Shown: positions 9,060-17,722 of the stretch, piece after piece
How the letters are laid out: every line of letters starts with the position of its first letter
Position numbering within the stretch: the first letter of the stretch is position 1
Assembly (NCBI GenBank): GCA_963759055.1
Contig: CAVWYD010000034.1
Span: 62,001-126,000 of the forward strand
From: Thiosocius sp963759055
GTDB lineage: Bacteria > Pseudomonadota > Gammaproteobacteria > Chromatiales > Chromatiaceae
Reading direction: 5' to 3'
DNA length: 64,000 nucleotides
The notes under the pieces: model-generated
The model's database searches: none
What the model was told of the DNA's origin: nothing
Seen by the model: only the letters and a program-made list of their open reading frames with translations
Position numbers and translations under genes: made by a program

Positions 9060-9100
9060 GGCGCTGGGTAGGTGAGCAGCAGGCTCACCTACCCAGCGCC
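9060..9100. repeat. Strong perfect hairpin, 18-bp arms
   Basis: Arms 9060-9077 and 9083-9100 are perfectly complementary (GGCGCTGGGTAGGTGAGC) around the loop AGCAG. It lies 15 bp past the rhlE-like stop, between convergent genes. Neither side has a T-run, so it is not a standard intrinsic terminator. The GTAGG...CCTAC core recalls the palindromic repeats near 19554 and 43213. Confidence 0.75.
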
Positions 9101-9114
9101 GGAAGAAAATTGGA

Positions 9115-10791
9115 TCAGCCCCCGAGCAAGGCCGGTTTCTCGCGACGCCCCTGGCGTTGACCACGGTTCGCACTGTTCGACTTGCCGCCACCGGACCTGT
9201 TCGGTCGATTGCCGTTGGCTTCCTGCTGCGGTCGCGCGCGATTGCCATCGGCTTCGCGTTGCGGCTGTGCGCTATTGCCATCCCGTTCACGCGCTGGCTG
9301 CGCCCGATTGCCGTCTGCTTCGCCCTGTGGCCGTGCGCGATTGCCATCCACCTCGGCTTGCGGCTGCGCCTGATTGCGCACGTTCTCGCGCTGCGCAGGT
9401 GCTCGGTTTCCGTCGATTTCGCGCGTCTGTCCCACGCCGTCCGGCTTCGCCTGGCGTTGCGGGCGACCGCGGTTGCCTTCAGTCTGTGGTTGCCCCCGGC
9501 CTTGCCCTTGCGCCCGGGCATTGCGGCCACGAGACGGCGGCTTGCGGCTCGCGCTTTGGCCATCCGGGCTGCGCCTGCGTGGCCGATCATCGCCACTCTG
9601 CGCACGGCCAACCTTGTTGCGGCCGTTCTGGATAGGTTCGGCGGCGATGCTGGGGTCAGGCTCGTAACCGGGCAGGGTATCGCTGTGAATTCTGCGACCC
9701 AGCAGGCGTTCGATGTCGCGCAGCAGTTTGTGTTCGTCCACACAGACCAGCGACATGGCTTCACCTTCGTTACCCGCGCGACCGGTGCGCCCGATACGGT
9801 GTATGTAGTCCTCGGGAACGTTGGGCAGCTCGAAATTCACCACGTGCGGGAGCTGGTCGATGTCCAGACCACGGGCCGCGATGTCGGTGGCCACCAGTAC
9901 GCGCACCGAGCCGTCCTTGAAACCTGCGAGTGCACGTGTGCGCGCGCCCTGGGTCTTGTTGCCGTGGATAGCGGCTGCTGAAAGGCCGTCGCTTTCAAGC
10001 TGCTTGGCGAGCCGGTTCGCACCATGCTTGGTGCGCGTGAAAACCAGGACCTGACGCCAGTTTTTGGAGCCGATCAGGTACGAGAGCAGTTCGCGTTTGC
10101 GTGCCTTGTCGACCGGATGAACGACCTGGGCGACCGACTCTACGGCGGTGTTGCGGGGCGAGACCTCCACCGAGACCGGCCGGTCCAGCAGTTTGTCGGC
10201 CAGGGTGCGGATCTCGTTCGAGAAAGTGGCGGAGAACAGCAGGTTCTGACGCTTTGCCGGCAGCAGTGCGAGGACCTTGCGGATGTCATGGATGAAACCC
10301 ATGTCCAGCATGCGGTCGGCCTCGTCCAGCACCAGGATCTCGATCTTCGACAGATCCAGGGTGCGTTGCTGCACGTGGTCGAGCAGGCGACCGGGCGTGG
10401 CGATCAGGATGTCCACACCCTTGCGCAATGCCGCAATCTGCGGGTTGATCTTGACGCCGCCGAAGATGACCGACGATGTCTGATTCAGGTGACGACCATA
10501 GGTGGTCACGCTCTCGGCAACCTGGGCCGCCAGTTCGCGGGTCGGGGTCAGGATCAGGGCGCGCGGCTGATTGGGGTTGTTCTTCGACTCGCCGGCGGCC
10601 GAAAGACGCTGCAGCAGGGGCAGGGTGAAACCGGCGGTCTTGCCGGTGCCGGTCTGGGCGGCAGCGAGTACATCGCGACCCTCAAGAACGACCGGAATGG
10701 CCTCCTTCTGGATGGCGGTGGGATTGGTATAGCCCTCTTCGGAGAGCGCGCGCAAAAGTTCAGCCGACAGGCCGAGGGATTCAAACGACAT
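9115..10791 (-). CDS. DEAD-box RNA helicase, RhlE-like, with repetitive C-terminal tail
   Basis: ATP-dependent RNA helicase, probably in ribosome assembly or RNA decay. The core (about 1-375) has the Q-motif region, AAQTGTGKT (motif I), VLDEADRMLDMGF (DEAD), FSATF (SAT) and HRIGRTGRAG (motif VI). The tail of about 175 residues is low-complexity Arg/Gln/Asn/Gly, including six 11-residue repeats of the DGNRAxPQ type, as expected for a disordered RNA-binding tail. I chose the ATG at 10791 (MSFESLGLS) because an AGGA ribosome site stands about 10 nt upstream and the family starts there; the frame is open upstream to 10824. Confidence 0.92.
   Translation of the reverse strand: MSFESLGLSAELLRALSEEGYTNPTAIQKEAIPVVLEGRDVLAAAQTGTGKTAGFTLPLLQRLSAAGESKNNPNQPRALILTPTRELAAQVAESVTTYGRHLNQTSSVIFGGVKINPQIAALRKGVDILIATPGRLLDHVQQRTLDLSKIEILVLDEADRMLDMGFIHDIRKVLALLPAKRQNLLFSATFSNEIRTLADKLLDRPVSVEVSPRNTAVESVAQVVHPVDKARKRELLSYLIGSKNWRQVLVFTRTKHGANRLAKQLESDGLSAAAIHGNKTQGARTRALAGFKDGSVRVLVATDIAARGLDIDQLPHVVNFELPNVPEDYIHRIGRTGRAGNEGEAMSLVCVDEHKLLRDIERLLGRRIHSDTLPGYEPDPSIAAEPIQNGRNKVGRAQSGDDRPRRRSPDGQSASRKPPSRGRNARAQGQGRGQPQTEGNRGRPQRQAKPDGVGQTREIDGNRAPAQRENVRNQAQPQAEVDGNRARPQGEADGNRAQPARERDGNSAQPQREADGNRARPQQEANGNRPNRSGGGKSNSANRGQRQGRREKPALLGG
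9199..9420 (-). repeat. 33-bp tandem repeat array inside the helicase tail
   Basis: Six consecutive 11-codon units plus a partial seventh. Unit examples are EVDGNRARPQG, EADGNRAQPAR, ERDGNSAQPQR and EADGNRARPQQ; the two upstream units are more degenerate (EIDGNRAPAQR, ENVRNQAQPQA). The reading frame is kept because the unit is a multiple of three, so copy number can vary without breaking the gene. Confidence 0.8.
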
Positions 10792-10980
10792 TGAGTATTT
10801 TTCCTGAGACACCCACGCGGACAACAGGGTCCGATGCGGTCAAGGGGTGTGGAGTATGTTGTGCCACGGAGCGTGGCATTCAGACAAGCGCAGACCGATC
10901 GAGCGCCGTTAGCCGGTGATCCTAACAGAAATCCAGCTTTCGCGCCGGGATAAACTTCTTCTGCGGACTGTTCGGGCCCG

Positions 10981-12624
10981 TCAGGACTCTTCCGGCGCCT
11001 GTTTGTCGATACGGTCACCGAACAGCTCGGCGACATGTTCGGCAAAGCTCTGCCCGGCAGAGGCGTAGAAGTTGAATACGGCATCCACCCCCGCCTTGCG
11101 CAGCGCCTCCTCGTGATCCGGGTAGCGGGCGACAGAGGCCAGATCGAAATCGTATCCCTGTTCACGCAGCAGCGCCGCCACGGCCATGTTTGATTCGTGG
11201 ACGTTGAATGCCAGCACGGCAAGCTTGAGGTGGCCACTGCGCTCGGCGCGTGCCCAGAAGTCGGCGTCGGTGGCATCGCCCTGGGTCACGTTGCGTCCCT
11301 GCGCACGATGCCTTTCGACGGCATCCTCGTTGACGTCTATCCCCAGAACGACGTCTCCCCACTGCTGTCTCAGAAAGTCATAGGCACCGGTCCCCACACG
11401 GCCCATGCCAAAAACAATCACCTGCGCCTTGCCGGCGCGGATCAACTCGTCACCGGGCAGGCGCTTCCTGGATTCAAAGCGGTGCAGGGGGTGGCGCCAG
11501 CGACGGTACATCTGTTTGGACATGGCGTTCAATGGTGCAGCCAGCAGGAAGCTGAACGCGAGACCGAGAGCCAGGACGGAAAGCCAGGTGGGGTCCAGCC
11601 AGGCGTGACTCACACCGATGGCACCCACGATCAGACCGAATTCGCTGAAGTTGCTCAGGCCGAGCGAGGCCAGGGTGGCGCTGCGCGTGCGCATGCGCTG
11701 GCGCGTCATGAGCAGGAAATAAAGCGCGGTCTTGATCGGTACGATCAGGGCAACCAGAAGCAGCGCGGTGCCGACAACTCCCCAGCTGAGATCACCCGAC
11801 AGGCCGATGGTGAGAAAGAAACCGATAAGAAACAGGTCTTTGAAACCCAGAAGTGACTTGGCCAGTTCGTTCGTCTTGCGGTGGCCCGCCAAAAGGATCC
11901 CGAGCACCAGGGCACCGAGGTCTGCCTTGATGCCGACTGACTCGAACAGGGCAGCACCGGCCAGAGGCAGGATCCAGCCCATCAGGATCAGCAGTTCACC
12001 ATGACCGACCTTTTCCAGAAGCCTGAACAGGACAGGACGCAGTGGTATCAGTCCGAGTAGCAGCAGGGCCCAGGGGCTGGGTACCTTGCCGGCCGAGGCG
12101 GCGATAAAAACCACCGCGAAGATGTCCTGGACAATCAGCAGCCCGATCGCGACACGGCCGTGGATGGCATCCATCTCGCCACGGGCCTCGAATATCTTGA
12201 CTGCGAATACCGTGCTGGAAAAACTCAGTGCAAAGCCGATCAACAGCGCGGTGCCTGGCGAGATGTGCGAAAAAAGTCCCAGCCCGAGCAGTCCGAACGA
12301 CAGAATCAGCAGGGCGACCAGAAGGCTGATCAGCAGCATGTGCACGCTGGCGCTCAGCCAGACCACGGGGGCCGCAAGATCCTTCAGGTGCAGTTTCAGT
12401 CCGATGGTGAACAGCAGCAGGGTGACGCCGAGGTCTGCGATCTCCTGCAGCAGCAGCGTATTCTGCATACCCATGGCGCCCAGCACGAAGCCGGCGGTAA
12501 GGAAACCGATCAGGGGCGGCAGACCGGCAAACCGTGCAAGCAGCCCCAGCACGAACGCGACCAGTAGCGGAACGACATGCATGACGTCGACTGCTGCGAG
12601 GTTGATAGGGGCCAGATTCTGCAT
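10981..12624 (-). CDS. CPA2 family cation:proton antiporter with TrkA-N domain (YbaL/Kef-like)
   Basis: Inner-membrane monovalent cation/H+ antiporter. About 12 hydrophobic segments span residues 10-380, beginning VPLLVAFVLGLLARFAGLPP and including LTIGLSGDLSW. A cytoplasmic Rossmann TrkA-N domain (about 400-520) carries VIVFGMGRVGTGAYDFL, expected to bind nucleotide and gate transport. The ATG at 12624 is used; a TTG eight codons upstream (12648) is also in frame and neither has a strong ribosome site. It is transcribed away from feoABC. Confidence 0.87.
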   Translation of the reverse strand: MQNLAPINLAAVDVMHVVPLLVAFVLGLLARFAGLPPLIGFLTAGFVLGAMGMQNTLLLQEIADLGVTLLLFTIGLKLHLKDLAAPVVWLSASVHMLLISLLVALLILSFGLLGLGLFSHISPGTALLIGFALSFSSTVFAVKIFEARGEMDAIHGRVAIGLLIVQDIFAVVFIAASAGKVPSPWALLLLGLIPLRPVLFRLLEKVGHGELLILMGWILPLAGAALFESVGIKADLGALVLGILLAGHRKTNELAKSLLGFKDLFLIGFFLTIGLSGDLSWGVVGTALLLVALIVPIKTALYFLLMTRQRMRTRSATLASLGLSNFSEFGLIVGAIGVSHAWLDPTWLSVLALGLAFSFLLAAPLNAMSKQMYRRWRHPLHRFESRKRLPGDELIRAGKAQVIVFGMGRVGTGAYDFLRQQWGDVVLGIDVNEDAVERHRAQGRNVTQGDATDADFWARAERSGHLKLAVLAFNVHESNMAVAALLREQGYDFDLASVARYPDHEEALRKAGVDAVFNFYASAGQSFAEHVAELFGDRIDKQAPEES

Positions 12625-12802
12625 GGAATGGTGTTCAGCGATTGCCAAGTGTCGGTGATGATCGCATGTTGGCCACCGGGCACCCTAAAGTTATGTCTTG
12701 CGCTGCGCAAACGGGCCGCAGGGAGGCTTGGGCTGATCTGCTGCAGTGTATTTAGAATTTAGTGTTTACTGATATTCTAAGTCGTTGTACGATTGACCTT
12801 AT

Positions 12803-12817
12803 TGCGAATCATTATCA
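12803..12817. promoter_or_regulatory. Probable Fur box upstream of feoABC
   Basis: TGCGAATCATTATCA matches the 7-1-7 Fur consensus TGATAATNATTATCA at 12 of 14 defined positions. It ends 15 bp before the feoA start codon, where bound Fur-Fe2+ would block initiation. This predicts iron repression of the operon. Confidence 0.75.
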
Positions 12818-12832
12818 TTAAAAGGCGGTCCC

Positions 12833-13066
12833 GTGTCGCAGGCAGTTCCACTTGTCGATTTGGCTGTAGGGCAACGTCTGCGCCTGGTCCGGGTTGACGG
12901 CGGCCAGCGGCTGAAACGTCGTCTCCTGGCCCTGGGGCTGGCTGTCGGCGGCGAGGCCGAGCTGGTTCAGCGTCGCCCGGGTGGCGTGGTGCTGGCGCGC
13001 GGTGGCAACCGTGTCGCACTGGGCGAGGGCGTGGCGCACAAGCTCTATGCCGAGGTGCTGGATTGA
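12833..13066 (+). CDS. feoA: Ferrous iron transport protein A
   Basis: Small cytoplasmic SH3-like partner of FeoB. The 77 residues show the FeoA pattern: VDLAVGQRLRLVRVDGG, RRLLALGLAVGGEAELVQR and a final YAEVLD. It starts with GTG preceded by AAAGGCGG. Its TGA overlaps the feoB ATG (TGATG), and a Fur-like box precedes it. Confidence 0.92.
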   Translation: MSQAVPLVDLAVGQRLRLVRVDGGQRLKRRLLALGLAVGGEAELVQRRPGGVVLARGGNRVALGEGVAHKLYAEVLD

Positions 13067-15393
13067 TGGGGGCGGCCGACGACAGGGCCGAAGCTGCCCG
13101 TCGACGCCCCCTCACGATCGCCGTGGCCGGCAACCCGAACTGTGGCAAGTCGGCGCTGTTCAATGCGCTGACCGGCATTCGGCAGAAGACCGGCAACTGG
13201 CCCGGTGTCACCGTGGAGCGCAAACAGGGTCGCTGCCGGATCGACGGGCGTGATATCAGCGTGGTGGACCTGCCCGGAATCTATTCATTCGACGCCGCCT
13301 CGCTGGACGAGCGTGTGACGCGGGACTACCTGTTGTCGCGCGAGGCCGATCTGGTGCTCAATGTCGTCGACGCGGCAAACCTCGAGCGCAATCTTTACTT
13401 CTCCGTGCAATTGCTCGAGATGGGCGTGCCCCTGGTGGTAGCCCTGAACATGATGGACGTGGCTCGCAAGCGTGGCATCCATGTCGACGCGCCGGAGCTG
13501 TCCAAGCGGCTCGGCTGTCCGGTGGTGCCGATCGTGGCGACCACGGGCGAGGGTCTGAGCGAGCTCCAGGCAAGCATGCTGGCGGTCGCCGACAAGCGTC
13601 TGGCTCCTGGTTTTACGCTGGCCCTGGATGAGGCGGTGGAACAGGCCCTGCTGCGCCTGGAACCCCTGCTGCCCGATGCCGACGAGGCCAATCGGCGCTG
13701 GCTCGCACTCAAGGTGCTGGAGGCTGACAGTGACGAGTCCGTGTCGGAGCAAACGGATGCGGCAGTCGCCGACGTAAGACAATGGGTGGAAGAAAGATAC
13801 GGCAAGGATGTCGGCCTGGCGATCGCGGACAGCCGATATACGCATGCGCATACCCTGGCGCGTGCCGTGGTGCAGCAGGCAGCTGGCCTGAGGCGCACGC
13901 TGAGCGATCGCATCGACCGCCTGGTGTTGGGACGCTGGACCGGCATCCCGATATTTCTGGCGGTGATGTACCTGATGTTTCTTTTCACCATCAACGTCGG
14001 CGGCGCCTTCATCGATTTCTTTGACGGCGTGGCCGGTGCGCTGTTTGTCGACGGCCTGGGTGAACTGATCACGGCCGCCGGCGGTCCTGGATGGCTGCGG
14101 GTGCTGCTGGCCGATGGCGCGGGTGCCGGGCTGCAGGTGGTGGCGACCTTTATCCCGATCATTACGGCGCTGTATCTGTTCCTGTCGGTGCTCGAGGACT
14201 CCGGGTACATGGCGCGCGCGGCCTTCGTGATGGACCGTTCGATGCGCGCGATAGGGCTGCCCGGCAAGGCCTTTGTGCCACTGATCGTGGGATTCGGCTG
14301 TAACGTACCGGCGATTATGGCGACGCGCACTCTGGAACATGAGCGCGAACGCAAACTGACCATCCTGATGAACCCATTCATGTCCTGCGGCGCTCGCCTG
14401 CCGGTGTACGCCCTGTTTGCCGCGGCTTTCTTTCCCAGCTCCGGTCAGAACGTGGTTTTTGCGCTGTATCTGACCGGCATCGCGGTGGCGATTCTGACCG
14501 GCCTGATGATGAAGAAATCACTCCTGCCCGGCAGCAGCAGCGGTTTCATGATGGAGCTGCCGCCTTACCATGTTCCGACCCTGCGCGGTGTGTTGCTGCG
14601 TGCCTGGGACCGTGTGCGCCTGTTCATCAAGGAGGCCGGTCAGGTGATCGTGCTGATGGTGATCGCGCTCAATCTGCTGAATTCGCTGGGTACCGACGGC
14701 TCTTTCGGCAACGAGGACAGCGAGCATTCCGTGCTGAGCGAGACTGCGCGCGCGGTGACTCCGCTGTTCGCACCCATGGGGCTGCGCGAGGACAACTGGC
14801 CGGCGGTGGTCGGCGTTTTTTCCGGGATCCTGGCAAAAGAGGTGGTGGTAGGCACCCTGGACAATCTTTACAGCAGCGTCGCCGAGGGTGCGGAGTCCAA
14901 CGACGGACAGCCGTTCAACCTGCAACAGAGCCTGCGCGATGCGGCCGCCACGGTACCGGCCAATCTGGCGGATCTTTCACAGGCATTGCTTGATCCGCTC
15001 GGATTCGGCAGCGTGGGTGCCCAGGATTCGGCTGCGCATGGTGTGGATGATGCGGTGTTCGGTGCCATGCACGCACGCTTCGACGGTCAGGTCGGGGCCT
15101 TTGCCTATCTTCTCTTCATCCTGCTGTATTTTCCCTGCGTGGCGACCATCGCGGTGATCCGGCGTGAGACCGGGACTGCCTGGGCCGTCTTCGTGGCGGC
15201 CTGGACCACCGGCGTTGCCTATTTCACGGCGGCCATCTTCTATCAGGCGGCCACCTACAGCGCGCATCCGCAGAGTTCGCTGGCCTGGATCGTCGGGCTT
15301 TCTGTGATCTTTGCGGCCACGATTGCCGGTCTGCGCCTTTGGGCAAGACGCGGTGTGCGGCAGTCTGAAATGCTTGGTTGGGCAGAACGATGA
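13066..15393 (+). CDS. feoB: Ferrous iron transport protein B (GTPase permease)
   Basis: Inner-membrane Fe(II) importer. An N-terminal G domain has GNPNCGKSALFNALTG (G1, from residue 22), DLPGIYS (G3, from 68) and NMMD (G4). A helical spacer follows, then the membrane part with the two Gate repeats (SGYMARAAFVMDR with GFGCNVPAIMATR in the first, GVFSGILAKEVVVGTL in the second). The 775 residues match full-length FeoB. The start is the ATG overlapping the feoA stop. A TTG one codon earlier is possible but less likely. Confidence 0.97.
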   Translation: MGAADDRAEAARRRPLTIAVAGNPNCGKSALFNALTGIRQKTGNWPGVTVERKQGRCRIDGRDISVVDLPGIYSFDAASLDERVTRDYLLSREADLVLNVVDAANLERNLYFSVQLLEMGVPLVVALNMMDVARKRGIHVDAPELSKRLGCPVVPIVATTGEGLSELQASMLAVADKRLAPGFTLALDEAVEQALLRLEPLLPDADEANRRWLALKVLEADSDESVSEQTDAAVADVRQWVEERYGKDVGLAIADSRYTHAHTLARAVVQQAAGLRRTLSDRIDRLVLGRWTGIPIFLAVMYLMFLFTINVGGAFIDFFDGVAGALFVDGLGELITAAGGPGWLRVLLADGAGAGLQVVATFIPIITALYLFLSVLEDSGYMARAAFVMDRSMRAIGLPGKAFVPLIVGFGCNVPAIMATRTLEHERERKLTILMNPFMSCGARLPVYALFAAAFFPSSGQNVVFALYLTGIAVAILTGLMMKKSLLPGSSSGFMMELPPYHVPTLRGVLLRAWDRVRLFIKEAGQVIVLMVIALNLLNSLGTDGSFGNEDSEHSVLSETARAVTPLFAPMGLREDNWPAVVGVFSGILAKEVVVGTLDNLYSSVAEGAESNDGQPFNLQQSLRDAAATVPANLADLSQALLDPLGFGSVGAQDSAAHGVDDAVFGAMHARFDGQVGAFAYLLFILLYFPCVATIAVIRRETGTAWAVFVAAWTTGVAYFTAAIFYQAATYSAHPQSSLAWIVGLSVIFAATIAGLRLWARRGVRQSEMLGWAER

Positions 15394-15656
15394 TCCTCGG
15401 TCGTATCCTGGAGTTTTTGGCCGCGCAGAAGGTGGCCAGCCTGAGCGAGATCGCCCGCGCGGTCGATTCGTCACCGGAGGCGGTGCGAAGCATGCTGGAT
15501 ACATTGCAGCGTAAAGGTCTGGTGCATCGGTTTCAGCCGCCGGGTGGATGCGGTTCGAGCTGCCGCGAATGCGCGCAGGGCGAGATTGAAGTTTACGGTC
15601 ACGGTGCTCGGCCGGGTCAGTCGATGGATGTCAGCCTGTGCGAGCGGCGCGGCTGA
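15390..15656 (+). CDS. feoC: FeoC-like winged-helix protein with Cys cluster
   Basis: Small cytoplasmic protein of the Feo operon. The 88 residues contain a winged-helix segment (ILEFLAAQKVASLSEIARAV, then VRSMLDTLQRKGLVHR) and the Cys group CGSSCRECAQG, with one more Cys near the end. Such clusters in FeoC proteins bind an oxygen-sensitive iron-sulfur cluster. Its ATG overlaps the feoB stop (ATGA), proving close coupling. Role as stabiliser or regulator of FeoB is known for relatives and inferred here. Confidence 0.85.
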   Translation: MILGRILEFLAAQKVASLSEIARAVDSSPEAVRSMLDTLQRKGLVHRFQPPGGCGSSCRECAQGEIEVYGHGARPGQSMDVSLCERRG

Positions 15657-15918
15657 CGTCGCTGACTCCCCGGGGGCAGACCTGTTATGTGCGTCGGGCT
15701 TGGATCGGCTTTTCAAACGGCCGCGGTTGTCGTCATCCCGCCGTAATCGTTGAAAGGCAGCATCCGGAATTGGTAGGCTGCGATGCCTTGAATGACGATG
15801 TCATGGAATTTCCCGGTATCTTCCTGAAAAGTTGATGCCGCTGATGTGACGTCGGCGCACCCTCACACGGTCGCGCAATATCTTAGGAAAACCTGTTACC
15901 AGCATCTGAGAACAGCTC

Positions 15919-17673
15919 ATGAACAACCCCCCAGAGGCCAACATGCAGACCCTGCCCCAGGGTGTAATGTTGAACGCGTACCCCGACAGCATGGGAAGCC
16001 GGCTTGCAGATGCGGTGGCATTGCTCAAGAGACCCGAGCTCAAAGATGTCTTCTCGCTGTTCTATATCCTTCCCACCTTTTTCAACAGCGACCTGGATCG
16101 TGGGTTTTCGATCATCGATTACGACATCAACCAAGAGCTTGTGGGCCCTGAGGATCTGGATGGGCTGAACGAGCTCGGCGTCATTCTGAAACTCGACATG
16201 GTGCTCAACCACCTGTCCGTTCGCTCGCCGCAGTTCCAGGACCTTTTACAAAAGGGTGATGACTCGCCCTACCGGGGCTTTTTCATCGACTGGAACGAGT
16301 TTTGGGACAACGAGGGGACGATGGCACCGGACGGCAAGATAGTGCCGGACGATGAGCACCTGAAAAAGCTGTTCATGAGAAAACCCGACCTGCCGATTCT
16401 CAGGGTGTGCTTCCCGGATGGCAGCCGGAGGGTTTACTGGAACACCTTCTACCAAAAGGTGGAATTCGACGCCATCGGGCCGCATGACTTCGCGCATATC
16501 GAAGGGCTTCACCCGGATCACGCAACCACGATCGCAGATACCATAAACCAGCTGATCGCAGAGAATGCCAACCTGGAAGAGGTGGATCTGGGCGACCTTG
16601 CACACCACAAGGAGGAGGTGCTTTCGATCTTGTGCCACAAGCGAGATTACCTGGGCCAGATGGACCTGAATGCGCGCTCCGAACTCGTTTGGGATTTTTA
16701 TGACGAGACTCTGCGCAAACTCAGCGAGTATGGCGCCAAGATCGTCCGCCTCGACGCCTTTGCGTACCTGCACAAAGAACCCGGCCAGCCGAACTTCTTC
16801 AATCTGCCCGGGACCTGGGAGTACCTGGATATTCTGCGGGAGATTGCGCAGAAATATGGGCTGATCATTTTTCCCGAGATCCATGCCGAATACGGGGCCG
16901 GCATCCACGAAGAGATTGCGCAGAGGGGGTTCCCCATCTACGACTTTTTCTTTCCGGGTCTGCTTATCGACACCCTGGACCGTGGGGCCAATCAGGCTTT
17001 GTTGCGCTGGATTGCAGACATTGAAGCCAAGGGTCTGCAGACGATCAACATGCTCGGCTGTCATGACGGGCTTCCCGTACTGGACCTCAAGGGCAAACAG
17101 GTGAACGGTTCGGTCTACAGACCAGGCCTGCTGGACGATGAGCAGATCGAGGCCACGATGGACCGGATCGTAAGCCGGGGCGGCCGGGTGAAAAACCTGT
17201 TCGGCGCCGACGGCAAAAAGATCGCCTATTACCAGGTCAATGCCACCTACTTCAGCGCCCTGGGTGAGGACGAACGCAAGCTCCGCCTGGCCCGCGCCAT
17301 CCAGATGTTCATGCCCGGCATCCCGCAGGTGTGGTATCTGGATCTTTTTGCCGGCAGCAACGACTACGAAGCGGCCGACAACGGGGGGACCGCAGGCCAC
17401 AAGGAGATCAACCGCACCAATCTAAGCATGGAAGAAATCGAGGCCAGACTGGAACTCCCCATCGTGCGGGATCAGCTCGAGCTTATCCGGCTGCGAAATA
17501 CCTCACCGGCATTCGCGGGTGAGATGAGTATTCTCGGGACCGAGCCCCACCGGCTGCACATCACCTGGCGCCACCCGAAAGCGACCGCAACCTTGGAAGC
17601 AGACCTGCGCGATCACAGCTTCACGGTTTACCAGGGCGATGGTACGACCGAAGAGGTCCTGATGTCCTTCTGA
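15919..17673 (+). CDS. GH13 (subfamily 18-like) sugar phosphorylase
   Basis: Alpha-amylase-fold enzyme of the sucrose phosphorylase group, which splits alpha-glucosides with phosphate to glucose 1-phosphate. In the 584 residues the catalytic positions are Asp279 (IVRLDAFAYLHKEPG), Glu320 (FPEIHAEYG) and His382-Asp383 (CHDGLPVLDLKG). It is longer than typical sucrose phosphorylase (about 490-500). The variable acceptor-side motifs do not let me choose between sucrose, sucrose 6-phosphate, glucosylglycerol and glucosylglycerate phosphorylase. An in-frame ATG at 15943 has the better ribosome site (AGAGG, 5 nt upstream) and may be the true start. A HAD phosphatase follows 49 bp downstream. Confidence 0.85.
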   Translation: MNNPPEANMQTLPQGVMLNAYPDSMGSRLADAVALLKRPELKDVFSLFYILPTFFNSDLDRGFSIIDYDINQELVGPEDLDGLNELGVILKLDMVLNHLSVRSPQFQDLLQKGDDSPYRGFFIDWNEFWDNEGTMAPDGKIVPDDEHLKKLFMRKPDLPILRVCFPDGSRRVYWNTFYQKVEFDAIGPHDFAHIEGLHPDHATTIADTINQLIAENANLEEVDLGDLAHHKEEVLSILCHKRDYLGQMDLNARSELVWDFYDETLRKLSEYGAKIVRLDAFAYLHKEPGQPNFFNLPGTWEYLDILREIAQKYGLIIFPEIHAEYGAGIHEEIAQRGFPIYDFFFPGLLIDTLDRGANQALLRWIADIEAKGLQTINMLGCHDGLPVLDLKGKQVNGSVYRPGLLDDEQIEATMDRIVSRGGRVKNLFGADGKKIAYYQVNATYFSALGEDERKLRLARAIQMFMPGIPQVWYLDLFAGSNDYEAADNGGTAGHKEINRTNLSMEEIEARLELPIVRDQLELIRLRNTSPAFAGEMSILGTEPHRLHITWRHPKATATLEADLRDHSFTVYQGDGTTEEVLMSF

Positions 17674-17722
17674 CGACCGGTCAGAGACTTTTTATGAAAA
17701 CATCCTTTATCGGAGCACCCGT

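Noticed and set aside
9199..9420. 33-bp direct repeats as a CRISPR array
   Set aside because: Units are contiguous without spacers and encode in-frame protein repeats.
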